From: Closterium sp. Naga37s-1
Lineage: Eukaryota > Streptophyta > Zygnematophyceae > Desmidiales > Closteriaceae
DNA length: 64,000 nt
Assembly (NCBI GenBank): GCA_947471745.1
Contig: CANJKZ010000768.1
Coordinates: forward strand, 883,501-947,500
Direction: 5' to 3'
The notes beneath the pieces were generated by a model, which did not search any database, was not told the DNA's origin, and saw only the letters and a program-made list of their open reading frames with translations. Shown piece after piece: positions 13,278-25,028 of this stretch. Position numbers and translations under genes: made by a program. Position 1 is the stretch's first letter; the number at the start of each line of letters is the position of its first letter.

Positions 13278-15503
13278 TCAATCAGCTGGCACGAGATTTG
13301 CAGGCAGGGAGCAGATGGACGTGCCACGGAGAATTAACTGGTGCAGCTGGGAGAGAAACTCCGGGAGGTGCTGCAAGTCGGTGCAGCGAATCAGCTCCAT
13401 TCTGCGCAGCCGAACCAAGGAGGTCATGCCTTGAGGCAATGACGTCAGCTGAGGTGCGTAAATTGTGAGGGATGTCAGCGAGGTGAGCTCCTGTATGCTG
13501 CTCAGCAGCTCCTCTGATGACCAAGAAAGAAGTTGCAGCTCCAGTAGCTGCGGCAACGCGGCCGCCATGTTTGCCGGGAGGCTGCGAACTCCTGGCGCCT
13601 CTATCAGCAAGCTGCGCAAGCGAGGGAGAAACATTAAGGGAATCGGGAGCTGCTGACTGCCACCTCCCAACTGCATCTCCAGATGCTGCAGAAACGACAA
13701 CCTGCTGCTCACTGCACGCCCGCATCGCACCCCAACGTGGTTCAGCTTCAGCACCCTCAGCTGTGACAGCTGGGATATGTCCACCATATGGAAACGGTCT
13801 TCCATGGAAGGCCCCACATAGAGGGTCTCAAGAGAGGGGGGCAGAGCGACAGGGAGGCTATTCAGTTGCCGACACTCTCTCCGGTCCAGCCTCTTAAGCC
13901 CCACAAGCCTATCTAGCCGAAAGGGCACAGATGAGAGATACCAGTAGTCTCTGACCTCCAAGGTCTGAAGTCTCGTGAGCCGTACCAGAGAGCCAGGAAG
14001 CGTCCTGATTGAAAGATGAATAACCTTTAACTCCCGTAGACTGCTCAGATCTCCCAAGGCTTTTGGAAGCTCGCGTAAGCCGCATGAATTCAACTCAAGG
14101 CTCGTGAGGGAAGATAGCTGGGTGAAGGAAGCCGGAAGGAGCTGGTCCACGCATTCATGCAACCTGAGAATCTCCAGACTTGCAAGGGCCCCAAAGTCCT
14201 CTACCAAGGCAAGATCCTGGCTTGAGACGTAGAGAGCCTTGAGAGCCATGAGGCGGCAAAACCCTGCTGGCAGCTGCTCAACGTCAAAGCAACTATCCAA
14301 AAAAAGTGTCTCGAGAGAAAGGAGATGGCAGACGGAAGAAGGGAGTTCCCATAGAATCAATCTTTCCAGAACGAGCACTTTGAGGGCCGGCAGGTGATCG
14401 AAGTTGCTGGGTAGGGTACATCTGCACATAGAAATGATGAGGGTTTCAAAGCAGCTGAGAGAAACGAAGCTTTCAGGCAGGCAGGCAAGAGAGTGGCACT
14501 CGTGAATGGTCAGCTTGCAAAGGCACGGCAGCAATTCTCCCATTCGGTCGGGAAGACTCTCCAGCCCACTGCAATCGGTGATCAGCAGCTCCTCTAGCCC
14601 GGTGAACAGAGATGCTGATGGGAAGATGGTTTCAAACTGAGGACAGGAACAGAAAAAATTCAGCGATTTCAGAGAAGATGGCAGCGACACGCTTGTAGCG
14701 CACGCCGGCTGATAGTTCTGGTAATGGCGGAGGGTGGAAACATGGGCGAGTCATGGGAGGTGAAGGAGGCTGGACAGGTGCAGATGGTTTGTGGAAAAGT
14801 TGATGTACAGGGTGGTAAGGGCGGTGAGGTTTGTAAAACAGGGATTCTCAATGACTGCAGCGTCGGTGAGAAGAAAGGTGTGCAAATGCTTCAACGGAAA
14901 GATGGAATTCGGAAACTTTGTTTCTTGGTGGAGGCAGAAGAGGGTTACCTGCTCCAATTCGGGAAGCCTTTGAAAGAACCGATCCAAGCCCTCCATACTT
15001 ACTGGATGCTCTTTCCTACGATAATGATTAACAGGTCTAGCAAGAATGAGGGGCACATGCCGTGCAAACCTCCTCCCCACGCGGAGAGTCGTCAGCTTCG
15101 AGCATGACGAAGAGAGGTGAGCGAGGAAGGCGTCGTCGACCCACTCGACACATTTGCCATTAAGATGCAGATGTATGATGTTGGGCAAGCGTGTGACGGC
15201 GACATGATCACCTCCTTTGACGAAGAGCGTGGTTACGTGACGTTTTATGAGACGACACCAACGAGGGCAGACGGTCGCGATTAGGAGTTTCTGAGCCGGG
15301 TCAGCGACTGGAGGAGGGGCTGGCATGGTCGTCATGATGAACATCAGATCTGCTTCCTCTCTAGTAAATTCAACAATAGGTAAGAATTGGCGACTCCACA
15401 GGGTATTGATGTAGGACTCGCAATTAGCAAGATGTTTGAAGGACCGCATGAGGATCGTAAGCAGAAGGTCGTCTGTGAAACTATTGATGTTGGTATGATC
15501 CAT
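13278..15503 (-). pseudogene. F-box-like / leucine-rich-repeat protein gene, one in-frame stop
   Basis: Reading leftward from an ATG at 15503, the frame starts with an F-box-like segment: FTDDLLLTIL, an insertion, then VCPRWCRLIKRHVTTLFV. F-boxes usually bind SKP1 in ubiquitin ligases, so a substrate-receptor role is only an inference. Diverged LRRs follow, then about a dozen regular plant-type LRRs (for example LPASFTQLSSLTSLELNSCG), ending at SLPANLVPAD. Codon 251 is TGA (14751-14753), but the same frame continues for 490 codons and stays alignable to the paralogue at 58.3-59.7 kb across the stop. It therefore looks like one gene with a single nonsense change. ATGs at 15338 and 15326 are alternative starts. 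A short intron spanning the stop is possible but not seen. It is the best-preserved long host-type coding sequence here. Confidence 0.75.
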
Positions 15504-16398
15504 ACTAAAGAAATGTAAAAAATCTGGTATCACCAGATGATTATGGAACGGCAAGCAGTTAAGGCGTGGCTCTAACAGCGTTACGAGGAATAGGAAGCAA
15601 CTCACGGTAAGAGTAGGAATCAACGGAGTGGGTCCAGATCTGCTCGATAGTGCAGCACGTAAGAGATCTGCAATTGAAGGGAGGACAGATGATGGAAGGA
15701 AATGGTAGGGTAGACAGCGTGTTCGAGATTGGAGATGGCGTTCTAAAAATGACACGGGGTTCGACAAGTGACACAGCAACGGCGCAAGAGAGATCTGCAT
15801 GGAACGGTTTTGGCGTTAGAGTTTCACTCTGGCTGATCCGAGACGCCAGGGTCACTCCCTTGAATACCATCGGATCCAATTCTGCCATCCCACAACGAGA
15901 CTGGCTTTTCGATCCCCGTTTGGAGACTATGAATGAAGCGACGACTACGGCATGAGAGCCAGGAAGCAGGAGCTGCAAGCTTGATTCCCAAATTCTACCA
16001 GGCATTTGCTACCACATCTCGTTATACCAGCATGGAAGGAAATGGAGGTACCAAGGTTTGAGTTCTAGCGGGAACTCATGGGCGGACGGGTATAAGCCTC
16101 GGCTCCCTTGAACTGCTGACCGGCTTGATTTCCATTCGTCTGAGAGGGCTTGCTACGAAGTCAATTTCAGGGCCCAGCTCTTTCGCAGTGTGCTCGTGTC
16201 CCAGTGACGAAATTTGGTTCTTGTAACCCTCTGCATGAACGTGTAGGGAAACACGCCTGTTGGCACACATCGTCGGAATTGGAGGGGTTAAATTAGAAAT
16301 CAATCTGGTGCACTTTGTTTCCTGATGAGGCTCATCCAAGCATCCAGGTATTGCCATCTTGGCGGTGTTCGCCAGCACATGCAAACTTGGAAAAAAAA
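15504..16398. other. No gene seen
   Basis: This is the upstream region of the minus-strand LRR gene. The LRR frame is open as far as 15800, but residues before 15503 do not resemble the paralogue. No TATA box is placed with confidence. Confidence 0.4.
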
Positions 16399-16425
16399 AT
16401 GACAATGACAATGACAATGACAATG
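16399..16425 (+). repeat. (ATGACA)n microsatellite
   Basis: Four and a half uninterrupted ATGACA units follow a run of nine A. It lies between two stretches without recognised genes. Confidence 0.85.
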
Positions 16426-16927
16426 CCGCCATGGCCATGGCGGAGAGCTAACCTGACCAATGTTTTCCAATTTCTTGCCTAAAGCTGACATTAAAGCACT
16501 CAGACGATGCACGACTTTAAGCTCTTTACAATGGTGCTCTTTTAGTGTTCATTACGGGAACCTAAACACCACTTTTTTCTGTTCCAGGCTATCGTCATTG
16601 CTACATACACCGTCAAGCAGGGTTTCTACACAAGGTTATAATCAAGGCTATAAGCTACTCCATGGGGTCCATCACGCTTCACAGCTTGCACAGATTCCGT
16701 TACGCGTCAACATCTATGTCTCCATTCCCCAAGGTTCATCGGAGTTCAAGGGTATCAGTTATCGAGGCAGAATGTCTTTCTCTAAGCATGCACGTGTCTC
16801 TTCGGGCCTGGACTTCGAGCGATTTGCTTTCAAGCACAAGAGATATACATCATCAACGTTTTCGGTGCTCAGTTCAGCTTGCTTCTCAGCCACCTCTGGG
16901 CCATCAAGCTTTTCTCATCATTGCACA

Positions 16928-17943
16928 ATGGCGAAGGGACGCAGCAACAAGTCTGGCAAGAAGACAGACGATGGTGATCAAGGAAAGGAGACGGCGGTCG
17001 ACGTACTTGACACACCTGTGACGGATGCTGCAGGCAAAGGTGAGACATCTTCTTCAAAGACTCGTGTCGTAATCGGCCCGTTTGAGGATTTACTGGATCT
17101 GCATAATAAAGGTGACAATACCGCTGAATTCGGCGATGGAGAAGCTGAAAGAGAAGAGGGGTATAATAATAAGGACCAGACATCTGAAGGTGAAGAGGCA
17201 GAACTTCAAATGTTCGTAACTTTCTTGTTCGTGCTCCGATTGAAGCGATACTATGCTCGACTGAAAGCTCTTGAGCAGAGGAGTCATTTCAAATATCTGC
17301 TCAAGAAAAATATCATTCACACACACTCAGAGAATCCAAACCACACGAATCATAAATTCTTGCACACACTCACACCACGCATGCAACGCACGATCATATG
17401 ATGGGAGGCAGACAGACGTGAATGCAAATGATAGCATCACATAACAACTCACCTGCGAGCTCTGCAGCGATCCGCACATGTCTCGTTACCACGATCACTA
17501 CATTACCTCGAGGCAGGAGAACTTCACCAACTGGAACCTGAAGGTCAAAAAGGTTCATGAGATGAATGGTATAAGTCGAGCTGCTCCTCGTCTCCTACCT
17601 TCGCAATCTTTACTGCTTGACTCCCTTTTCTTACCTCATACTGACGGCTGTTTCTCCACCTCTCCTCGCAGCTGCATCCCTGAAAGCCTCTGCACTTATG
17701 AAACGTATCCTGAAGGACCCCGCCGTTGTATTCACCTCCACAGGAGGAATGCGGGAGGAGTGGGTGTGCGTGCAAACTGTGTGCGAAAAGGCGCAGGGGA
17801 ATCGTTTCGAACAAGCGGTGGCTCATGTTGCATCTGCCAGGCACAAGGGAGGGCTGTGGAACAAAGGCAATGCAACACGTGTCAGCAAACACTCTCAGAA
17901 GATGGCCGCTTTCAAGAAAGATTTCATCGTCAAGCCGACATAG
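16928..17943 (+). CDS. Possible two-exon gene, 127-residue basic protein of unknown function
   Basis: Exon 1 would run 16928-17039 and start MAKGRSNKSGKKTDDGDQ. It ends in AAAG before a GTGAGA donor. Exon 2 would run 17672-17943, after a pyrimidine-rich tract ending in CTCGCAG. The phases match exactly (112 + 272 bases = 128 codons), giving a protein that ends AAFKKDFIVKPT. The N-terminal 37 residues are charged and low in complexity. The second part is basic, with two cysteines in the string WVCVQTVCEKAQ and scattered histidines, which faintly recalls a small zinc-binding domain. I do not recognise a family. The frame also stays open into the intron, so an unspliced reading (from 16460 to 17401) competes. 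The support is the donor, acceptor and phase, not similarity. Confidence 0.35.
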
Positions 17944-18362
17944 AAGTGATCAGTGGCTCTACGGAGAATGCTATGATTCTAAGGGGGAGCTGAATTGCGT
18001 GGGACGCAAGGTCAGAGTTCTGGCAGTGATTCTTGACAGAGTGTTTGAATGCCTTAGTAGAATTCTAGCATAGTTTCACTAAGGAAAGTTGATAGAACAA
18101 TATTATGGAACAAGCAAGGAGATCCCAAATAGGAAGCACAATGAACCCTGGAGAAACGTTCCTCGACAAACGCTCGACCTTTCCGAGTCAGCAACGCCAG
18201 GTGAAACGACAAGCACATGTGTCTTTCTCCTGAGTTGGCAGCTTCTCAGGTTTCCAACGTTTAAAGTTGTTTACGTTTTCACTGTTAGTAAAAACGTGTT
18301 TCAAGTTCAGTTTCCTTACTGATTCGAAATCTTGTGGGGAGTACAAGTTTTGAAATGCTCTG
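17944..18362. other. No gene seen
   Basis: Intergenic sequence between the two-exon model and the promoter-like segment. It may include the 3' end of the former. Confidence 0.35.
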
Positions 18363-18671
18363 ATTGGTCGAAATTCGTTGTTTCGCGATTGGTCAAAATT
18401 CGCGCACATTGCGATTTTTGGAGACAAGTAATTTTGGTTGACCAGAATTTCTCTGCTCGACGATGCCTCGTTCTACCTTAATTCTGTCGACAAGCGTTTC
18501 ATCGAAACGTCATTTTCTCCAATTTCGTCGACCCGCAAGGCCCGATTTCGATGCCGATTTGCTCCCCTTGACAAGTGCCTTGTCGACGGACAGTTGCGTA
18601 GAGCAGAAACAACACTTCAATTTCGACGACTTAATCTTCTCGAAAATCGACCCGTCGAACAAATATAAAAG
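18363..18671 (+). promoter_or_regulatory. Promoter-like segment: two reversed CCAAT boxes and a TATA box
   Basis: ATTGGTC occurs at 18363 and again at 18388, each followed by AAATTCG, and TATAAAAG lies at 18664-18671. The segment between is rich in TCGAC steps. The spacing fits transcription starting near 18695-18700, just before the LINE. This could be the LINE's own promoter or a host promoter next to which it sits. Confidence 0.4.
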
Positions 18672-18686
18672 TCCCTGAAGTCGCCG

Positions 18687-18899
18687 ATGACCACGAAACG
18701 AACACCGTTGTGCTCCGAAAAGTATGGGCGAGGGCGAGGCCTTTTCTCCTCGACAGGCTCAGCCATAAACACCAATATGGGATTGGATGTAGCGTCACAA
18801 TGGATTGTGAGAGCGGGATGTGTAGTCGTTGCCATGTTCTCCTTCGCTGTAGCTGGTTGTATTGTCGCAATAAAGCTTAACCGCCCGTGGATGCTGTAG
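18687..18899 (+). CDS. Small frame with one membrane segment, upstream of the LINE frame
   Basis: This 70-codon frame begins about 15 bases after the TATA box and ends 19 bases before the LINE's first ATG. Residues about 42-62 (AGCVVVAMFSFAVAGCIVAI) form a hydrophobic stretch that could span a membrane. No family is recognised. It could be an upstream frame in the LINE leader, an ORF1 remnant or chance. The ATG is very close to the predicted start of transcription, which weakens the case. Confidence 0.2.
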   Translation: MTTKRTPLCSEKYGRGRGLFSSTGSAINTNMGLDVASQWIVRAGCVVVAMFSFAVAGCIVAIKLNRPWML

Positions 18900-18918
18900 G
18901 GCTCAAAGGAGTGGATTA

Positions 18919-21900
18919 ATGGATAAACGCAACAACCTCACATTCCTCGAGCTCAACATCAACGGGCTCGGTAGCAGCGGGAAACAAGAGCGATGCGAAA
19001 AGTGGATCAGGAAAGCAACGAACATTGTGGTACTCACCGACACACGTGTCCCAGCCGATCACAATTTCTGGACGCAAGTTAGATCTGAGGCTCAGGCGGT
19101 GGTCGGTCCATCGCAGAGAGCAGGGGGTGTGGCTGTCTTGAGTTTCCTCTCAGGGATGCAGTTTACGGAGGTTGTTAAGCATGAGTCTGGTCGGCTTTTT
19201 AGTCTGATGATAGCATGGCGTGATTTACGATGCAGATTAGTTGCAGCATACTTACCTGCGCAAGCACCCGCTGGAGGGGTTTTCTTCCGTGATACACTAA
19301 CACCCTTTGTGCAGAACTTAAGCGCTTCTCCACACACCATACCCCTCGGCGACTTGAACATTGTAGCGGACCCGGAGCTTGATAAATCTTCGAAGCTGGG
19401 AACTCTGGCGGAAAACCAGAGACTCCTGCAGATATGCTCGAGATGGGATTTGCAAGACGCTTTTCGGTGCCTCCACCCAACCAGAAAGGAATACACTTTC
19501 TTCTCAAGATCTGCAAAAACAAGCACTAGGATCAATAGGGCTTTAGTCTCACATTCCCTGCTCAGCTGCGTCACGGAGGTGAAGCACAGAATGGTGCCAT
19601 ACGGCTTGACGGACCACTGGTTCGCGGTGATGGTGTCGCTCAGGTCAGCATCGGCGGACGATCACGGCCCTGGGCTGTGGAGACTTCACACACCTCAATC
19701 CGGAGGTGAAGGCGTAAAAAATATCAGATCGGCGGTGGCGGTTGCTCAGGCGAGCCAACCAGAGCAGGGCCTGGAGAGATTGGTGGCAAACCTGAGCGCA
19801 AGTATGCGGGCTCATGTAGCAGAAGAGAGGAAGAGAGTAAAGGCGACCATGGTGCACCTGGAAAAGAAGGTGGAGGATCTACGGTGGAGGGTGATGGCGG
19901 ACCCTTCTTCGCAAGCCCTGTATAAGGAGCTGGTTAGGAATGAAGCGGCTCTTAAACTTTACCAGGACAGCAACAAAGAGCGGCTGCAGGTCATGTCAGG
20001 GTTGCTACATGAGTTGGCGGGAGAGACCCCATCAGGCTTCCTGTCGGGTTTGATCAAGTCGAGAAAAGCGAAGACGGAAATACTGGAGCTCAACTTCAAA
20101 GGGGTGCTGAGAAAGGATGCAAGCGACGTGCTGCAAGCGGCTTCAGAACATTTTAGAGAGGCCTACGCGATGTCACCCTTGCTCCCCCTCATGCAGCCAT
20201 GGCCGATCGTGGAGGGAAAGAAGCTGCAGGAGAATGACCGCCTGCAGTTGGACAAGGAATGGTCAGAGTAAGAGGTGAAGGCGGCGCTCAAAGGCTTACC
20301 AGCTGGGAAGGCCCCGGGGCAGGACGGTTTACCGAAGGAATTCTTTGAGCGGAACTGGGAGCTGCTTGGTCCGGCGGTGATGAGGGAGGTTAGGGGCTTC
20401 GAGCTGACGGGCGTACTCTTAGAGGCTTTCACGACGGCGGTTACAATCTTACTGCACAAGAAGGGAGACAGAGATGATTTGGGCAATTACCGACCGATCA
20501 CATTACTGAGCTTTTTCTACAAGCTACTGGCAAAAGTGTTGGCAAACAGAATCAAAATGGTCTTAACGCGGGTGATTTCGGGCAACCAGTTTGGCTTTCT
20601 TCCGGGAAGGAGTCTCGCGGATGCGGTCTCGTTGGTAGCAGATGCAATAGACGCTGCGGAGCAGGAAGATGAGGACTGGCTGCTGCTGTTGGTAGATTTC
20701 CAGAAGGCCTACGATTCTGTGTCACGAGAGTACCTGTTCGCGACGCTGGGCAACATGGGGTTCCCGAGGAAGTTCACAGGGTGGGTGAAAGGCCTCCAAG
20801 ATGGCGCGTCAACCAGGGTGTTGTTGAACGGTTGGATAGGAGAGCGGGTGGAGATGGCCAAAGGAGTGCGCCAGGGTTGTCCGCTCGCCCCGTATCTATT
20901 CCTCTGCGCGGTCGAGCCACTCTGCCAAGAGATAGAACGGAGGAAGCTGGGGGTCAGAAAAAGAGGCGTGAAAGGGGATTTAGCCTACATCGAATATGCA
21001 GACGACACAACATTGGTCTTAAAGGGGAAGGAGCAAGTGGAGGCAGCTGGAAAGCTGCTCGAAGAGTTTGTGGAGCTCTCGGGACTGAGGGTGAACCGTG
21101 CCAAAACAACACTGATGCCGCTAGGGAAGAACTTAAGGAGGTTGCAGCCGATAGTGTCGTCTTTCACATGGGCAGACTAGAACAAGTCGGAGTGGCTGCT
21201 TGGAATCTGGATCACCTCCAGAGGGTCACCGCGACCCGCATGGGACAAGGCTTTTGAAAAGGTTAGCGCTGTTTTGAGCTGCTGGGAGACGAAACACCTC
21301 AAGACATCGGCGCGGGTCACAATCATCAACAGCTATGCGATGCCGATTCTACTGTTCCAGGCGCAGATCTACGCTCCGCCGTATGAAATATGGACCAAGG
21401 TGAAGCGGTCGTGCCACAAATTCATCTCTAGCGGGAAAGCACTCCTCGATAGAAATTTCACCCTCTGGAGTTATGAGCTGTCATGTAGGGGGCGGAAAGA
21501 GAGAGGCTTGGGAGTGATTAATATGAAGCATCGGGTTGACAGCACTGTGATCCAAAGCTTGGGGAACGCTCTCGCGGAGCAGGAACCGTTACGGAACTGG
21601 CTTTGGGAGAGAGTTGCAGGGTTCCCACTCAGGCTGGCTACGATATACGCCCACCCCTCGGTGCTGAAGCACTGGCTGGGAGGAGGCGCGAGATGGAAAG
21701 CCACAGTGAAAGCGCTATGGGACTCGACAATAGTGGTCATAGGCGATCCTGCACACAGGTGGGATGCGGAGGAGGAACAATTACTTTTCAACCGTAACAT
21801 TTTCTTCAGGGGCAGATCACCATTCGGAAACCAGGCGGGTTCACACTGCTTGAAGGGTGTCCGGCTGGGGGATTTAGTGGCGAAAGGAGGGGACGGCAGC

Positions 21901-23028
21901 AGGTCTCTTAAGAGCGAAGCAGTCCTGGAGCGCGAGCTGGGCGGCGAGGAGCAGAGGAAATGGGCGCTGAAAGCGTGGGACGCAACGCCGCAGGGGTGGA
22001 AAGACCTGGTACTTAAGCAACTGTCGGCGGAGGAAATCTTCAGGGAAACAGGGCTAATCCGCACAGCGGCGTACCACCCGGGAGAATTCTTTTACTATCA
22101 ACTGCAATATGTGAACGACGGCGTACTATATGGACGGAGGGTGACCCTGGATAAGAAGGGCTACATATCGGTGGTGGAATATGCCAGCGTGGTAACGGTG
22201 GATTTGCGGCGCGCTACTCCTATGGCAGTCATAGACGGGAGAGTCCATGGCCTACTAGGCGCCCCAAGAACACGCCTGCTCTACACTCCAATCTGTGAAA
22301 AGGGTGAGTGAGCGGAGCTGAAGCAGTTGAGGAAGGTGATGAGACCCCCAGCGGCGCAACCAAAGCAGCAGCTGAAATGGGAGGAAAAGATGGGGAGGAA
22401 AATCGATTGGGGGAAAGCCATCACAGTCAGAGACTCGCTGGCAACCCCATGCAGGGCGCGTGAAGTGGTGTTGAGGGTACACAGTAACAACCTTCAAGTG
22501 GGGGAGAGGCTCCCCTTCTTGGGCGCAATAGTAAAATGCACACTGTGGCGGGGTGGAGTCGCAGGACCACTGCCTATTCAGCTGCCCAGCAATCCAACGG
22601 TGGTCGAGGTGATGAAAAAGGCGGTACAGTGCATGAATCCGGGTAGGGAGATGAAGTCCCTCGGTGACATGCTCTTTCAGAAGAGTGGCACGACGTCGGG
22701 TTTTCCTGAAGCTGCAATCGTTTCAATCACAGCTCAGCAAGTGTGGCTGGAGAGATGCAACGCGGTTTTTCGGGGCAGCCGCTTTCAACCAAAGAGGGCA
22801 CTGAGGCGAATAGCCGTTGGCTTCACAAGACACGTAAAGGTCTACAGCAGAGCGCAGGAGAGAATGGCTGGCAGAAGTGGCTCGGAAAAGACAGGCGACT
22901 GGGGCCATTTACACGTCGACGAGGCGAACACCATGCGCAGACTATATGAGAACGAGGCCTCGATGGCATGGAATGCTGCTTTCAAAGCAATCTGGCAGGG
23001 TAGCCTTTCAACCTCCATAGAAAGATGA
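18919..23028 (+). pseudogene. L1-like LINE ORF2: endonuclease and reverse transcriptase, three in-frame stops
   Basis: One frame of about 1,370 codons encodes a non-LTR retrotransposon protein. The N-terminal 230 residues are an APE-type endonuclease (LNINGLG, LTDTRVP, LGDLNIVADPELD, LTDHWFAVM). Reverse transcriptase follows, with GKAPGQDGLP, NYRPITLLSF, VDFQKAYDSV, GVRQGCPLAPYLF and the catalytic YADDTTLV at about residue 693. A long C-terminal region resembles the part after RT in plant L1 elements. The frame is broken by TAA (20269-20271), TAG (21178-21180) and TGA (22309-22311), but the coding frame never shifts and all conserved blocks are present. No convincing ORF1 is seen upstream. 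The element is almost full length for ORF2 and only lightly decayed. Endonuclease nicking and target-primed reverse transcription are known for the family. Confidence 0.93.
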
Positions 23029-23149
23029 GGGGGGTTGGGTATTTTTATCCTTTCATGCCCTCCTAGCATCAGTTACGACTGCGGATGTTTGTATACGTGT
23101 ATTCTACTTATATCCACCAAAAAAAACAAAAAAAGGAAAAAAAAAAATG
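23029..23149 (+). mobile_element. LINE 3' untranslated region with A-rich tail
   Basis: About 90 bases of untranslated sequence are followed by an A-rich run broken by C and G (about 23118-23148), as expected for the 3' end of a target-primed LINE insertion. I could not identify a target-site duplication, because the 5' end of the element is not defined. Confidence 0.65.
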
Positions 23150-23732
23150 ACGGCATCGGAATGGCCATGGCATCGGGAAGCGGGGCCGGAACCCTTCGAA
23201 GAGGTTTGGGCGAAAAGCCACTCGCGAAATTTCGGGCCCCGAAATGGGAAACGTGACAACCGCATATGGAACCTGCCGCCCCACCTTCCCACTCTAGCCT
23301 CTGACAGCCAATGGTCCTGTTCTACAGGCAAGTGTTTCCATGGCGAAAATCCTCATGGGTGCTTCAGTCGACAGTCAATTTAGGTTCGATGGCAGGGTCA
23401 GCCTGAAAAAGGCTGTCAAACCTATTTGTTTCCGACCGAGCCAAACGTAACTCGAGGGTTTGGTTTGATTGTGACTTAGCTTTTGTCGATCTAGTGTTTT
23501 TATTTACATGGTAGACCTTTAAACCAGGAATTTTCTAGGGTACTACACTCTTGAACAATACAGAAGGAGGGACACTCGCTTCCTCCTCTTGGACACGAAA
23601 CTCTTGATAGAGACAACGGAGGTTTCCTGATTTGGTTGAGCGTTACGAGGCAAAGTAGAAAAACCACGAGGGTTCCTGTATTTCCGTTTCCACGCCGTGC
23701 CCGTCTGCCTGTAGAACAGGGCCAATGACATC

Positions 23733-23781
23733 GCCATCCCACGGCAATCCACCGTGAAATGGTGGATTGCCATGGGATGGC
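23733..23781. repeat. 21-bp inverted repeat with 7-base loop
   Basis: The arms at 23733-23753 and 23761-23781 (right arm GGTGGATTGCCATGGGATGG plus C) pair with one mismatch around GTGAAAT. The hairpin sits at the left edge of a larger foldback structure. Confidence 0.8.
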
Positions 23782-23784
23782 ATG

Positions 23785-24270
23785 GGACTTTCGTTTTCCC
23801 GGGGAGGAAATCACTTCCCTATTTCCGAATGCCATGATGCTGTTCGAAATCTGAGAAAAGTGAGGGCGTTCGCCAGGCACCAAAGTTCCATTTGGATCGG
23901 ACGGCATGAGAGGCTCGGCAGCATTTTTACGGGCTGACCAGCCTGACGAGGGGTCAACCCATGTTCAACTGACGGTATCAGGAAGGCGAGACTGACCTTC
24001 CCATGTTTATTGTTTCATCTTGGCGTTGTTCGCCAGCACTTCGAACAACAAAAATGACGGGATCCGGAAGGTCAGTCTCGGCTTCCTGATCCCGTCCGTT
24101 AGGGTTCGTTAGGGTCCGTCAAGCAGGTCAACCCACGAAATTCTTGCCGAGCCTATGATTCCGTCCGAACCAAAAGGAATCATGTGGCTGTCGAACGCCC
24201 TCCTTTTCATTCATTTCGAATGGAATCGTCAAGGTAGGAAAGTGGGTCGGGAGCTTCCTCTACAGGGAAA
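23785..24270. repeat. Long imperfect inverted repeat (foldback or MITE-like element)
   Basis: Sequence from about 23785 to 24001 reads, with mismatches and small gaps, as the reverse complement of about 24066-24270. The best part is 23976-24001 against 24066-24090, with one or two mismatches in about 25. Outer stretches also match: TCGGACGG...GGCTCGGCA (left) with its complement near 24135-24170, and GAGGGCGTTCG with its complement near 24195-24205. The spacer is about 65 bases. No transposase is encoded, so it would be non-autonomous if mobile. Confidence 0.65.
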
Positions 24271-24275
24271 CGTTG

Positions 24276-25028
24276 GGCTGCGTTCTGCGGGCGCATTAGC
24301 CCGCATCAATGTACATTGCAATTTGTTTCCGATTTTCCAGGAGCCTTCCTTGATAACCAGCCGAAAGGTTATCAAGGCTCGCGATAAGCGCTTTGCTGCT
24401 GAGGCAGACCAAGCCCGAATGCCTGCAGAACGGTCTTTTTGGCAACCACAAATTTACATGTTGCCGCTTTCCGAGAAATTTATCGTCCTAGCAATCTGAC
24501 GAGCCCTTGATGCGCGCATGATGCAACGCCGAGAAGACGCATGATGCGCGCATCAGCTCGAATGGGGCAACTGAACAACGCCCTAAAAAAAAACGGCCGA
24601 GTCATTGATGACCCACTGCTGCCCAACGAAAGAAACAAAACAAACCCAAAGAACGGTTTCCAAATCGATGCAGAAGGGTTTCGATCTCAAGGGGTGTTCG
24701 AGTTTCCCCTTCAGATTTTTAGGCAGCTACCCGGCTCGTGTGTGGGCAGCGTCGGGCAGTATGTACATGCATGTGGCGAATGCGTCAGGTACGTGCTGTC
24801 TGACTTTGACGAATCCCTCTGCAATGCCGAATTTGAGGAAATTTGAAATCAAGATCTGAAATGTCGAAATTTTCAAATCTCAATTTCCGGATTTCAAACC
24901 TCTATTTCTATTTTCCGAACCTCTATTTTTCAATTTCAAATTCCTCATTCCCGAACCTCAATTTGTCAATGTGCGGATCAGGCCGAGCCTAGGGCGCATC
25001 AGAGCTGATGCGCCCGCAGAACGCAGCC
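24276..25028. repeat. Perfect 21-bp inverted repeats bounding a 0.75-kb segment
   Basis: GGCTGCGTTCTGCGGGCGCA plus T at 24276-24296 is exactly complementary to 25008-25028. Next to the right copy, GGGCGCATCAGAGCTGATGCGCCC is itself a palindrome. The segment between holds no convincing gene. It could be a small foldback element or two ends of different ones. Confidence 0.6.
24845..24968 (+). repeat. Degenerate repeats of about 25 bp, TTTCCGAACCTCTATTT
   Basis: Four or five copies of a TTTCNGAACCTCNATTT-type unit follow one another with variable T/A spacers. No coding potential. Confidence 0.55.

Noticed and set aside
17726-18073. 115-codon frame overlapping exon 2 of the two-exon model in another frame.
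   Set aside because: It has no upstream exon in phase. The model with matching donor and acceptor was preferred, though neither is proven.
18919-23028. Stop codons in the LINE as evidence for a variant genetic code or programmed read-through.
   Set aside because: All three stop types occur once each, and other frames in the window end normally. Ordinary nonsense changes are enough.
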